From NCBI RefSeq assembly GCF_000153725.1, contig NZ_DS022276.1, positions 2,264,863 through 2,328,862 on the forward strand: a DNA stretch of 64,000 nucleotides, read 5' to 3'. The position numbers and the translations under genes are program-made. The DNA comes from Salipiger bermudensis HTCC2601 (lineage in GTDB: Bacteria > Pseudomonadota > Alphaproteobacteria > Rhodobacterales > Rhodobacteraceae). Of this stretch, positions 9,901 to 17,619 are shown piece after piece (the first letter of the stretch is position 1; each line of letters begins with the position of its first letter). The notes below the pieces were generated by a model. The model was given only the letters and a program-made list of their open reading frames with translations, ran no database searches and was not told the origin of the DNA.

Positions 9901-10423
9901 CGTCGTAGCGCGCGGTGCGCGGGTCCTGCACGATGCACAGCCCGCCATGCTCCTTGATGGCGCGCAGCCCGGCGCTGCCATCTGCGCCGGTGCCGGACAG
10001 GATCACGCAGGCGCCGAAGCGGCCCTGATCGAGCGCGAGGCTCTCGAAGAAATCGTCGATCGGCCGGCGCAGCCCGCGCGGCTGGGCGAACTCGGTGAGG
10101 TTCAGAACGCCGTCCGTGATCGACAAGCCAAAGCCCGGCGGGATGATGTAGACATTTCCCGCCTCGACCTTTTCACCTCCCGAGGCCTGCGTCACGCTGA
10201 GCGAGGTGTGCCGGCCCAGAAGCTCGGCCAGCAGGCTTTCGTGGTTGGGATCGAGATGCTGGATCACAACGTAGGAGAGGTTGCTGTCGGGCTTGGCCTC
10301 GGTCAGCATCTCGCGGATCGCCTCGAGCCCGCCTGCCGAGGCGCCGACGCCGATGATGCAGAGCCGTTCGCTGTCGCGGGTTGCGTCGTCCTCGAGGGAC
10401 TTGTTGGTCTTGTCGTCTTTCAT
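6959..10423 (-). CDS. CheB-CheR-PAS-HWE histidine kinase fusion
   Basis: 1154-aa multidomain cytoplasmic signalling protein. Residues about 20-190 form a CheB methylesterase domain with the full predicted triad: Ser29 (GASAGG), His56 (IQHLDP) and Asp148 (SGTGADGS). About 215-480 is a CheR methyltransferase with the VPGCSSGEEAYS SAM-binding motif. A long coiled coil rich in ELxSxNEE repeats follows at about 640-720, then two PAS-like regions. The kinase end has REMNHRVKN (phosphoacceptor His), LLLHEWATNAAKYG (N box) and LTWNE, the W-x-E signature of HWE kinases. No receptor is encoded nearby. Start taken as the ATG at 10423, 19 bp after the LOV gene. It forms an operon with the LOV gene and the receiver gene. 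Confidence 0.92.
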   Translation of the reverse strand: MKDDKTNKSLEDDATRDSERLCIIGVGASAGGLEAIREMLTEAKPDSNLSYVVIQHLDPNHESLLAELLGRHTSLSVTQASGGEKVEAGNVYIIPPGFGLSITDGVLNLTEFAQPRGLRRPIDDFFESLALDQGRFGACVILSGTGADGSAGLRAIKEHGGLCIVQDPRTARYDGMPTSAQSTGLVDFVRRPSEIVQAIHQFYAHALRETKSEKLAVTVEENLDGIFTVVRNFVGHDFSGYKKSTLIRRVQRRIQVLDLSDAHAYLQYIKAEPKECEILFRELLINVTRFFRDTEHFDLLREMVIKPLVANAGNEDEIRVWVPGCSSGEEAYSMAMMFAEEARIRKRSANVQIFATDIDEQMLRIAREASYPQAALVDIPETMRDLYTVARDGRFKISAKIRDMIRFSVHSVVRDPPFSNIDLLSCRNLLIYFGDTLQNSALPIFHYAIKPGGTLFLGPSETVGRHDHAFHAIDQSSRIFRRNDGRPEYPLHLRGKDTANTANRDSQARQSEPSPRREWTDGGATDRILSTYAPATLRVTTAGEILASTGRLGKYLDFSPGDETNRFAPSVARPGARESLSAIIRQVSENKRRTISRDLMARSEFGRQAFDLIAEPLKDGTILVVFRERESFEPLDDADLDDIDSIDSHVQSLEDELRSTRVRLHTTVEELETANEELKSSNEEMMSMNEELQSTNEELSTVNDELKGKVDELSVANADLSNFFASTALPLVVVDSTLTIRNFTDAIQGIYPFRATDRGRPLSEVTSKLRRNDDVLDAISQTVRDGEVRHMRVSDREEEERTWSLVITPYRTRDGEIDGATLVFTELTDAIRLEEALKHEGERLRLALDVSSLGVWEFDPILSSLRLDETGCGVLGVDANALSLESLLDTVHPDDADSVKAAIAGLTSEGDAIDLTFKRAGTGPKYRSVRVVGRRVHSKRAARVLGVLFDITAEQEARDIREMMLREMNHRVKNMFSIISGMVRIAGRATDSVEDLVDGIQTRVNALARSHDLTQRRPGSRSLTLEDTVRASLEPYAGQAGYHVAGPTVEVEDQDLTALSLLLHEWATNAAKYGVLGPCEGRLEVLWERKTDGGVILTWNEIHTAEVEPDNGASGFGSTLVQLSAVQLNGSVSVEFGEHERRMTLTYGPLLRND

Positions 10424-10442
10424 CGTCCGCCTGATCAAGGGC

Positions 10443-10991
10443 CTAGCGCTGGCTGTCGTCGAAGGTCAATTTTGCCATCAGGGCGATCGAATCCGCAAGA
10501 AGCCCTGCCGACCCCATCATGGCGAGACCGAATTCGCGTCCGATCTGACCGACATCCGAAAGCACATCCTGCAGTTTCTCGTCATTGAGCGAGATCTGCG
10601 AGCGCTTGAGGGCAGTGGTCATGTCGAACTGCGACGCGAGAATAAACTGGGGCTGACCCCCGGTGTCTTTTAACCGTGACATAAAAACGTAGTTATGAAA
10701 CGCAGACCCGTCTTTGCGATAATTGAGGATCGGAAAGCGCCCGCTGTCGCCGCCGTTTCCATGCACGAAGTCATGCAGCGGCTGACGGGCGGAGTCGGTC
10801 GTGTCGGGGCCCTGCAGGAAGCGGCAGTTATGGCCCACCACCTCGTCCTCGGAATAGCCGGTCATGTCGCAGAACGCCTTGTTCACCACCAGAAGCGGCG
10901 CGTCGTCCTCAATGGCAGACAAGGCAAGCGCGACGCCCGACTTCTTGATGTAGTCGTGCAGCGCCGGGGGAAGGTCGAGCTGATTGATCAT
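10443..10991 (-). CDS. Short LOV-domain blue-light receptor
   Basis: 182-aa PAS/LOV protein. The canonical flavin-binding motif GHNCRFLQG places the photoactive cysteine at Cys56; downstream NYRKDGSAFHN and the ASQFDMT strand match LOV domains. There is no fused output domain, only a C-terminal helical tail of about 50 residues (about 130-182) that could dimerise or contact a partner. It is first in the operon, directly before the CheB-CheR-HWE kinase. Since many alphaproteobacterial LOV domains are fused to HWE kinases, this is plausibly a split version in which the LOV protein feeds the kinase in trans. The partnership is inferred from position only. Confidence 0.93.
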   Translation of the reverse strand: MINQLDLPPALHDYIKKSGVALALSAIEDDAPLLVVNKAFCDMTGYSEDEVVGHNCRFLQGPDTTDSARQPLHDFVHGNGGDSGRFPILNYRKDGSAFHNYVFMSRLKDTGGQPQFILASQFDMTTALKRSQISLNDEKLQDVLSDVGQIGREFGLAMMGSAGLLADSIALMAKLTFDDSQR

Positions 10992-11105
10992 GGCCGTATG
11001 ATGGTACCGACGGAACGCGTCTTCAAGAAGATGACGCGGCGTTCCTTGGAGGCAAGGGGAATAATCGCGTAGAGCCGTTTCTTGTCGGTTTCCCCGGCCC
11101 CGATG

Positions 11106-11930
11106 TCAACCGAGCTCGAGCGTCGCCACCGCGTAGAGCATATCGGATTCGAAGATCGGCGCGCCGCGATACATGCGCGCGGTCTCGAAACCGGGCGCGA
11201 GGCCCAGCTCGCGGCAGATGCCGGTCAGGGTGCGGTCCGAGGCGGGCACGTCAATCGACACGTCGGCCTCGCCCGAGATCGCGGCAGCGGCCTGCAGCAG
11301 GTTGCGCGCCTGCACGTCCGAGCGCGCCACCAAGGGGCCGATCTTGTAGCCGTCGCGGCATTCGCGGATCACCACCATGCCGGTGCCATCAGCGGTGATG
11401 AAGCCGTGCCGGGTCGGGGCGGGCCGGAACCACTGGGTCAGGAAGCGCGGCTTGGCGACGCCCGAGGCCACCGCCTCGAGCTCGGTCATGCGCCCGATAT
11501 CAGCGGCGTTGGCGGGGCGGGTGTCGGCGGCGGGGCCGGAGGCCAGCGGGCCGGTGTGGCGCACGGTGGAGCCCACCAGCTCGAAGCCGCTCTTGATGTA
11601 GTTCTCCTGCTGCTCGGGCACCCCGTCGAGCCCGACGGTACGCTCGCCCGCATGCGCCATCGCTGTTTGCCAGAGCTCGTAGGCGATGCCGCGGCCGCGC
11701 GCTTCGGGCGCGCAGATGTAGAGGCCGAGGAAGGCGTAGTCGTCGGTGTGGTTGACCACCGAGATCGCGGCGAGGATCTGTTCGTCCTCGACGGCGATGA
11801 AAAAGCCGTCCGGGTCGGCGGCGTGGAACGGGGCGGTATCGTCGAGCCCGGGGTTCCAGCCTTCGGCGGCGGCCCAGTCCAGCACAAGGCCGAGGTCAGC
11901 CTTTGTCATGCGGCGGTGCGTGACGCTCAT
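11106..11930 (-). CDS. GNAT family N-acetyltransferase
   Basis: 274-aa protein with an N-terminal GNAT fold. The acetyl-CoA loop is visible as YICAPEARGRGIAYELW (residues about 70-87). The C-terminal half (about 140-274) resembles the second acetyltransferase-like domain found in GNAT proteins of this size. The substrate is unknown. Its start overlaps the stop of the upstream GntR gene (ATGA), so the two are co-translated and the acetyltransferase probably acts on, or is regulated with, the substrate of the divergent transporter. Confidence 0.85.
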   Translation of the reverse strand: MSVTHRRMTKADLGLVLDWAAAEGWNPGLDDTAPFHAADPDGFFIAVEDEQILAAISVVNHTDDYAFLGLYICAPEARGRGIAYELWQTAMAHAGERTVGLDGVPEQQENYIKSGFELVGSTVRHTGPLASGPAADTRPANAADIGRMTELEAVASGVAKPRFLTQWFRPAPTRHGFITADGTGMVVIRECRDGYKIGPLVARSDVQARNLLQAAAAISGEADVSIDVPASDRTLTGICRELGLAPGFETARMYRGAPIFESDMLYAVATLELG

Positions 11931-12619
11931 GCAAGCGCATCCTTCAGTGAGAGTGAGCCCGGAGGCGTCTGGCGCAGATCGAGCAGCGACAGAAGGTCAA
12001 CGAGATGACTGGACATCAGTTCTTCGGCGGCAATGCCATCGCCGCGGGCCAGCGCCTCGATCAGCGCGTCATGAGCGTGGCTTTCGCACAACGCGTTCTG
12101 CCGCCGCCAGTAGAGCGCGATCACCAGTGACGAACGCGAGATCAGCTGTCGGATGAAATCCTCGATCGTGTCCTGATCGGCGATCTTGGCGATCTGGATA
12201 TGGAACTCGCCTGAAAGCATCAGCGCGCGGCCGCTGTCGCCCTCGCGCATGGCGGCGTGCTCGGCGTCGATATGCTCGCGCAGCAGTGCGATGTCGGCGG
12301 GCGTGGCGCGTTCGGCTGCCGAGCGCGCGGTGCGCGGCTCGAGCAGGGCGCGGGCCTCGAACACCTCGCGCGCCTCGCGGATGCTCGGGCTGGCGACAAA
12401 GGCGCCGCGGTTGGGCTCGATTGCGACGAGCTGCTCATGCGCCAGCATCTGCAACGCTGCACGCGTCGTGGTGCGGCTGACATCGAAGATGCCGCCGACT
12501 TCGTCCTCGCTGAGCTTGGTGCCCGGGGTCAGCCGGTGGGCGTGGATGGCCTCGCGGAGCCGGTCGGCGATGTCCTCGGCCCGGCTGCGTCCTGTCGCGC
12601 TTTTTGTCTGCTTTGTCAC
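11927..12619 (-). CDS. GntR family transcriptional regulator (FadR/FCD subfamily)
   Basis: 230-aa regulator. The winged helix-turn-helix occupies about 10-80 (EDIADRLREAIHAHRLTPG, LSEDEVGGIFDVSRTTTRAAL) and the all-helical FCD ligand-binding domain about 90-215, with His residues suited to metal or carboxylate binding. The start is GTG at 12619 with GGAG 8 nt upstream. It is divergent from the ABC importer operon and probably controls it, with the effector being the imported substrate or its breakdown product. The preceding 221-bp gap holds a candidate operator. Confidence 0.9.
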   Translation of the reverse strand: MTKQTKSATGRSRAEDIADRLREAIHAHRLTPGTKLSEDEVGGIFDVSRTTTRAALQMLAHEQLVAIEPNRGAFVASPSIREAREVFEARALLEPRTARSAAERATPADIALLREHIDAEHAAMREGDSGRALMLSGEFHIQIAKIADQDTIEDFIRQLISRSSLVIALYWRRQNALCESHAHDALIEALARGDGIAAEELMSSHLVDLLSLLDLRQTPPGSLSLKDALA

Positions 12620-12690
12620 ACTCGTTCTCCGTGAGTCGGATCGTCATCCGAGGGCCGGGGAACTGCAAGGGGTGAGGATTGAGAACAGGA

Positions 12691-12722
12691 TTGTATACGA
12701 AATTAGCCAAAATTTTAGACAA
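12691..12722. promoter_or_regulatory. Candidate GntR operator
   Basis: An AT-rich imperfect inverted repeat with 14-bp arms (TTGTATACGAAATT and AAAATTTTAGACAA, 10 of 14 positions symmetric) and a 4-bp spacer. It stands out in the GC-rich divergent gap (12620-12840). The left arm holds TTGTATAC, like the TTGTATACAA-type sites of FCD GntR regulators. The assignment is inference. Confidence 0.45.
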
Positions 12723-12840
12723 TGCATTCGCGCTTTTGTCGAAGATTCCGGCAATCGCGGTTTCGGGGCGTTCGGGGTGTCGAAGACTCTTGGGCCGGGC
12801 AGGGGGAATGGCACAGGCTTGAGGCAACAGGGGAGTGCCC

Positions 12841-13818
12841 ATGAAGTCGGATCTGAAACTCGTCAACGTCACCAAGCGCTACGGTGAGACCGTCGCGGTG
12901 AAGTCCATCAACCACCATTTTCGCAGCGGCTCCTATGCCTGCCTGCTGGGGCCCTCGGGCTGCGGCAAGTCGACGACGCTGCGGATGATCGCCGGGCACG
13001 AGAGCGTGTCCGACGGCTCCATCGTGCTCGACGGGCGCGATGTCTCCTACCTGCCACCGGCCAAGCGCGGAACCGCGATGATGTTCCAGAGCTACGCGCT
13101 GTTCCCGCATCTCAGCGTCGCCGACAACGTCTCCTTCAGCCTCAAGATGAAGGGCGTCGACGCCACCAAGCGCCGTACCCGCGCGATGGAGATGCTCGAG
13201 CTTGTCGATATGGCCAAGCTCGGCGACCGGCTTCCGGCGCAGCTTTCGGGCGGGCAACAGCAGCGCGTGGCGCTGGCCCGCGCGCTGATCACCGAGCCGC
13301 AGGTGCTGCTGCTCGACGAGCCGCTTTCGGCGCTCGACCCGTTCCTGCGCATCCGGATGCGCGCCGAGCTGAAGAAGCTGCAGCGCGAGACCGGCATCAC
13401 CTTCATTCACGTCACCCACGGGCAGGACGAGGCGCTGGCGCTCGCCGACGAGATCGTGGTGATGAACAACGCGGTGATCGAACAGGCCGGCCCCGCGCGC
13501 GAGATCTTCGATGCGCCACGCACCGCCTTCGTGGCGAAGTTCATCGGCGCGCACAACGTCATCGCGCTGCCCGAGGGCAAGGTGGCGCTGCGCTCGGACG
13601 CGATCCAGCTCACCGATGCGCAGGCAGCCCAGCTCTCGGGGCGGATCACCGCCATCGAGTACCAGGGCACGCATGTGGCGCTGACCGCGATGGTCGCGGG
13701 CGAGCAGGAGGTCACCGTCCTGCTCACCGACAAGGAATTCTTCGGGGCTCCGAAAGAGACGGGCGAGGCCATTGGCCTGGCTTGGGATGCGCGCTCTGCG
13801 CATACGCTTTCGGCCTGA
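12841..13818 (+). CDS. ABC transporter ATP-binding protein (PotA-like)
   Basis: 325-aa ATPase powering import by the following solute-binding protein and permeases. Walker A is GPSGCGKST (residues about 38-46). The signature is LSGGQQQR, Walker B is VLLLDEPLSALD, and the switch His is in FIHVTHGQDEAL. The C-terminal region beyond 240 is a TOBE-type regulatory domain typical of polyamine/opine-class importers. The ATG at 12841 is chosen because AGGGGAG lies about 6 nt upstream; a GTG six bases earlier is possible. It is the first gene of a five-gene operon (ATPase, binding protein, two permeases, racemase). Confidence 0.93.
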   Translation: MKSDLKLVNVTKRYGETVAVKSINHHFRSGSYACLLGPSGCGKSTTLRMIAGHESVSDGSIVLDGRDVSYLPPAKRGTAMMFQSYALFPHLSVADNVSFSLKMKGVDATKRRTRAMEMLELVDMAKLGDRLPAQLSGGQQQRVALARALITEPQVLLLDEPLSALDPFLRIRMRAELKKLQRETGITFIHVTHGQDEALALADEIVVMNNAVIEQAGPAREIFDAPRTAFVAKFIGAHNVIALPEGKVALRSDAIQLTDAQAAQLSGRITAIEYQGTHVALTAMVAGEQEVTVLLTDKEFFGAPKETGEAIGLAWDARSAHTLSA

Positions 13819-13853
13819 AGGACAAGGTCATAATAAAACAGGGAGACTGATAC

Positions 13854-15128
13854 ATGACCACGATTTCCAAGGTTCGTTACTCGCGGCGGTCGCTGCTCAA
13901 GACCGGCGGTGCCGCGCTCGCCGCCTCGGCGCTGCCGGCGCCGATGGTCTGGGGGCAGGAGACCAAGAACATCACCCTGCGCCAGTTCGGCACCGGCGTT
14001 TCGAACCTCAACGAGGTTGGCCAGAAGGTGAAGGAAGAGCTCGGCTTCACGCTCGAGATGACAGCGCTCGATTCCGACAGCGTGACCCAGCGCGCGGCCA
14101 CCCAGCCCGACAGCTTCGACATCGCCGACATCGAGTACTGGATCTGCAAGAAGGTCTGGCCGACCGGCAACCTGCAGGCGATGGACACCTCGAAAATCGC
14201 CAACTACGACAAGATTGTCGGCATCTTCAAGGACGGCAAGCTGACCCCGGAGAGCGAGATCGCGCAAGGCACCGCGCCGCACACCGTGGGCTTCGTGCCG
14301 GAGCAGGGCGCCACCAGCTTCGCCGACGAGCCGACACAGTGGATGACGCTGATCCCGACGATCTACAACGCCGACACGCTGGGCATCCGCCCCGACCTCA
14401 TCGGCCGTCCGATCAACAACTGGTCCGAGCTGCTGAACCCCGAGTTCAAGGGCAAGGCCTCGATCCTCGACATCTCCTCGATCGGCATCATGGACATGGC
14501 CATGGTCTGTGAATCGATGGGCGAGATCCAGTACGGCGACAAGGGCAACATGACCCGCGAGGAGATCGACGCCACCTTCGCGATCTTCACCGAGGCCAAG
14601 CAGAACGGCCAGTTTCGTGCCTTCTGGAAGACCTTCGACGAGAGCGTCAACCTGATGGCCTCGGGCGAGGTCGTGATCCAGTCGATGTGGTCGCCGGCGA
14701 TCACCGCGGTCAAGTCGCGCGGCATTCCCTGCGTCTACCAGCCGCTCGAAGAGGGCTACCGCTCCTGGGGCGGCGGCATCGGCCTGTCGAAGTCGCTCTC
14801 GGGCATGGAGCTCGATGCGGCCTATGAATACATTAACTGGTATCTCTCCGGCTGGGTCGGCGGCTTCCTGATGCGTCAGGGCTACTACTCGGCGGTTCCG
14901 GAAACCTCGAAGGAGCACATGTCCGAGAACGAGTGGGGCTACTGGTTCGAGGGCAAGGAAGCCACCGGCGAGATCACCTCGCCCTTCGGCGACGTGCTGG
15001 CGCAGGCCGGCGAGACCCGCGACGGCGGCTCGTTCTACGACCGCATGGGCTCGGTCGCCTGCTGGAACGCCGTGATGGACGAGAACCAGTACATGGTTCG
15101 CAAGTGGAACGAGTTCATCTCCTCCTGA
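13854..15128 (+). CDS. ABC transporter solute-binding protein (PotD/PotF-like), Tat signal
   Basis: 424-aa periplasmic binding protein. The N-terminus carries a twin-arginine signal (YSRRSLLKTGGAALAASAL) followed by a processing site near APMVWGQ, so it is exported folded. The rest looks like family 1 extracellular solute-binding proteins of the spermidine/putrescine class, slightly longer than usual. The ligand cannot be read from sequence; the linked racemase suggests an amino-acid, hydantoin or ureide-like compound rather than a polyamine. A strong hairpin directly after it probably limits read-through into the permeases. Confidence 0.88.
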   Translation: MTTISKVRYSRRSLLKTGGAALAASALPAPMVWGQETKNITLRQFGTGVSNLNEVGQKVKEELGFTLEMTALDSDSVTQRAATQPDSFDIADIEYWICKKVWPTGNLQAMDTSKIANYDKIVGIFKDGKLTPESEIAQGTAPHTVGFVPEQGATSFADEPTQWMTLIPTIYNADTLGIRPDLIGRPINNWSELLNPEFKGKASILDISSIGIMDMAMVCESMGEIQYGDKGNMTREEIDATFAIFTEAKQNGQFRAFWKTFDESVNLMASGEVVIQSMWSPAITAVKSRGIPCVYQPLEEGYRSWGGGIGLSKSLSGMELDAAYEYINWYLSGWVGGFLMRQGYYSAVPETSKEHMSENEWGYWFEGKEATGEITSPFGDVLAQAGETRDGGSFYDRMGSVACWNAVMDENQYMVRKWNEFISS

Positions 15129-15148
15129 TCCATCCAAACCAACGACTT

Positions 15149-15179
15149 GCCCCGGCCGTCCTCCCTTTCCGGCCGGGGC
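15149..15179 (+). terminator. Intercistronic hairpin after the binding-protein gene
   Basis: Perfect 10-bp stem GCCCCGGCCG / CGGCCGGGGC with an 11-nt loop, between the binding-protein gene and the first permease. Without a T-run it is more likely a partial terminator or mRNA stabiliser that keeps binding-protein expression above permease expression. Confidence 0.6.
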
Positions 15180-15203
15180 CCTTTGACCCATCGGACACGC
15201 GTC

Positions 15204-16118
15204 ATGACGGCAGAGACCGACACCCCCACCGCTTCTTCCGCGGCCCCCGCCGCCCGCGCCGGCCGCCGGCTGCCCGCCGCAATGGTGGCGTGGTTCCAGG
15301 CCGCGCCGCTGGCGCTGGTGCTGGGCGCCTTCCTGGTGCTGCCGATCATCATGATCGTCATCGTCAGCTTCTGGGGCGCGACCGAGTATTCGATCTACCC
15401 GGCCTTCCAGTTCGACAATTATGAATTCCTGTTCAGCTCGCCGGTGACCTACAAGGTGTTCTTCAACACCTTCAAATACGCCCTGATCACCTGGGCGGCG
15501 ACGCTGCTGATCGGCTTCACGGTGGCCTATTTCCTGGCCTTCCACGTGCGCAGCCTGACCTGGCAGATCGCGCTTTTTCTGCTTTGCACGATCCCGTTCT
15601 GGACCTCGAACATCATCCGCATGATCTCGTGGATCCCGTTCCTCGGACGCAACGGCATCGCCAACTCGACGCTGATCTCCTGGGGGGTCATCGACGAGCC
15701 GCTGGAGTGGCTTCTGTTCAGCGATTTCAGCGTCATCCTCGCCTTCGTGCACCTCTACACGCTGTTCATGGTGGTACCGATCTTCAACACCATGATGCGC
15801 ATCGACCGCTCGCTGATCGAGGCCTCCTACGACGCCGGCGCCACCGGCTGGCAGACGCTTTGGCACGTCATCGTGCCGCTGACCAAGCCCGGCATCATGA
15901 TCGGCACGATCTTCGTCATCACGCTGGTGATGGGCGACTTCATCACCGTGCGCTTCATGTCGGGCTCGCAATCGGCCAATGTGGGCCGGCTGATCTCCAA
16001 CGATATCGGCCTGCTGCAATACCCCTCGGCGGCGGCCACGGCGGTGGTGCTGCTGGTCACCGTTCTGCTGGTGATCGGCATCCTGCTGCGCTTCGTCGAC
16101 ATTCGGAAGGAGCTCTGA
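15204..16118 (+). CDS. ABC transporter permease 1 (PotB-like)
   Basis: 304-aa inner-membrane protein. After a basic, Ala/Pro-rich cytoplasmic N-terminus (about 1-30) come hydrophobic segments including LALVLGAFLVLPIIMIVIV. The permease EAA-type loop (EASYDAGATGWQTLWHVIVP) docks the ATPase. Start placed at the ATG at 15204, after the intercistronic hairpin; an upstream extension would read through that hairpin. The next permease begins 2 bp after its stop. Confidence 0.92.
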   Translation: MTAETDTPTASSAAPAARAGRRLPAAMVAWFQAAPLALVLGAFLVLPIIMIVIVSFWGATEYSIYPAFQFDNYEFLFSSPVTYKVFFNTFKYALITWAATLLIGFTVAYFLAFHVRSLTWQIALFLLCTIPFWTSNIIRMISWIPFLGRNGIANSTLISWGVIDEPLEWLLFSDFSVILAFVHLYTLFMVVPIFNTMMRIDRSLIEASYDAGATGWQTLWHVIVPLTKPGIMIGTIFVITLVMGDFITVRFMSGSQSANVGRLISNDIGLLQYPSAAATAVVLLVTVLLVIGILLRFVDIRKEL

Positions 16119-16119
16119 G

Positions 16120-16959
16120 ATGGAACGTCGCCCCCGGTCCTTCTATATCCTCGCCGCGTTCTTCGCGCTGTTCATCCTGTTCCTCTACGGCCCCACCATC
16201 ACCATCGCGATCCTGAGCTTCCAGGGCCCGCAGGGCGGTCTGACCTTCCCGATGCAGGGCACCTCGCTGCACTGGTTCCGCGACCTGTTCCAGGAGCAAG
16301 CGGTGGGCGACATCTGGGGCTCGTTCCGGCGCAGCTTCGTGCTTGGCCTGATGGTCATGGTGACCACCGTCGTGGTCTCGGTCAGCGGCGGGCTCGCCTT
16401 CCGCAAGCGCTTTGCCGGTTCGGCGGTGCTGTTCTACCTGATCATCACCTCGCTGGTGATCCCGTCGATCCTCGTCTCGCTCGGCGTCGGACTGATCTTC
16501 AGCCAAGCCGGTCTCAAGGTTCACTGGGCCAGCTCCGGCTTCGGCTCGCAGCTCACCTGGACGCTGCCCTTCGGCCTGCTGATCATGTTCGCGGTGTTCA
16601 ACCGCTTCGACAAATCCTTCGAGGAGGCGGCCCGCGATCAGGGCGCCACCGCCTGGCAGACCATCCGCCACGTGGTGCTGCCGATCATCGCACCGTCGCT
16701 GATCGGCGTCGCACTCTTCGGCTTCACCCTGAGCTATGACGAGTTCGCCCGCACGCTGCTCACCGCCGGAAGCTACAACACCTTGCCGCTCGAGATCTTT
16801 GGCATGACCACCAATGTCACCACGCCGGTGATCTTCGCGCTGGGCACGCTGACCACGGCCTTCTCGCTGATCGTCATCGGGGCCTTCCTTCTTACCGTCT
16901 GGCTGATGGGCCGCCGCCGCGCGCGGCAGGGCTCGGATGCCGGCAAGGGCATGGTTTGA
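16120..16959 (+). CDS. ABC transporter permease 2 (PotC-like)
   Basis: 279-aa inner-membrane permease with about six hydrophobic segments. The EAA loop reads EEAARDQGATAWQTIRHVVL. It pairs with the preceding permease to form the channel of the importer. AAGGAG lies in the end of the upstream gene, 11 nt before the ATG. Tight spacing to both neighbours shows a single operon. Confidence 0.92.
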   Translation: MERRPRSFYILAAFFALFILFLYGPTITIAILSFQGPQGGLTFPMQGTSLHWFRDLFQEQAVGDIWGSFRRSFVLGLMVMVTTVVVSVSGGLAFRKRFAGSAVLFYLIITSLVIPSILVSLGVGLIFSQAGLKVHWASSGFGSQLTWTLPFGLLIMFAVFNRFDKSFEEAARDQGATAWQTIRHVVLPIIAPSLIGVALFGFTLSYDEFARTLLTAGSYNTLPLEIFGMTTNVTTPVIFALGTLTTAFSLIVIGAFLLTVWLMGRRRARQGSDAGKGMV

Positions 16960-16968
16960 GGTCCGGGC

Positions 16969-17610
16969 ATGTCGATCGTTTTCGTCAATCCCAACAGCAC
17001 CGAGGCGATGACCGCGACCATCGTCTCGGCAGCCCGCGCCGCTGCTCCGGAGCTGCTCATCACCGGGCGCACCTCGCTCGGCGGCCCGCCCTCGATCCAG
17101 GGCGCCGCCGATGGCGATGCGGCGACCCCTCCGCTGCTCGAGATCGTGGACGAGCTCGATGGGGCGGGCGCGGAGGGCGTGGCGATCAGCTGCTTCGACG
17201 ACACCGGACTGGACGAGGCGGCGCGCCGCGCGCGCTGCCCGGTGATCGGCATCGGGCAGGCGGCTTTCCACCTCGCGGCGCTGCGCAGCTGGCGCTTCAG
17301 CGTGGTCACCACGCTGCCGATCTCGCTGCCGGTGATCGAAGGCAATATCGCGCGCTACGGGCTTGCCGGGCACTGCGCAAAGGTGCGCGCGTCGGGCGTG
17401 CCGGTCCTGGCGCTGGAGGACGATCCTGACGCCGCGCTCACCCGCATCGTCGAGGAGGCGCAGCGCGCCGAGGCCGAGGACGGGGTCGATTGCGTGATTC
17501 TGGGGTGTGCCGGCATGTCTGCGCTGACCCGGCGCGCCCGCGCCGCGCTGAGCTGCCCGGTGATCGACCCGGTCGAGGCCGCCGCGCGCAGCTTTCGCCT
17601 CTTTGCCTGA
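16969..17610 (+). CDS. Asp/Glu/hydantoin racemase family protein
   Basis: 213-aa cofactor-independent racemase. The two catalytic cysteines are visible: the first in AISCFDDTG, the second in ILGCAGMSAL; the N-terminal VNPNSTEAMT is typical of hydantoin racemases. It racemises D/L hydantoins or similar C-alpha compounds, making both enantiomers usable. As the last gene of the importer operon it points to uptake of a chiral hydantoin or amino-acid-like substrate. No hydantoinase or carbamoylase gene is present nearby, so the pathway is incomplete here. Confidence 0.88.
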   Translation: MSIVFVNPNSTEAMTATIVSAARAAAPELLITGRTSLGGPPSIQGAADGDAATPPLLEIVDELDGAGAEGVAISCFDDTGLDEAARRARCPVIGIGQAAFHLAALRSWRFSVVTTLPISLPVIEGNIARYGLAGHCAKVRASGVPVLALEDDPDAALTRIVEEAQRAEAEDGVDCVILGCAGMSALTRRARAALSCPVIDPVEAAARSFRLFA

Positions 17611-17619
17611 TCGCCGGGC

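Noticed and set aside
7007-10588. Plus-strand open frame of about 1190 codons
   Set aside because: It mirrors the CheB-CheR-HWE kinase and part of the LOV gene, both identified by catalytic motifs. Low-complexity Arg/Ala/His-rich translation.
10992-11105. General-stress sigma factor (EcfG-type) promoter upstream of the LOV gene
   Set aside because: A GGAAC is followed by CGTT only after about 23 bases, too far from the usual 16-18 spacing.
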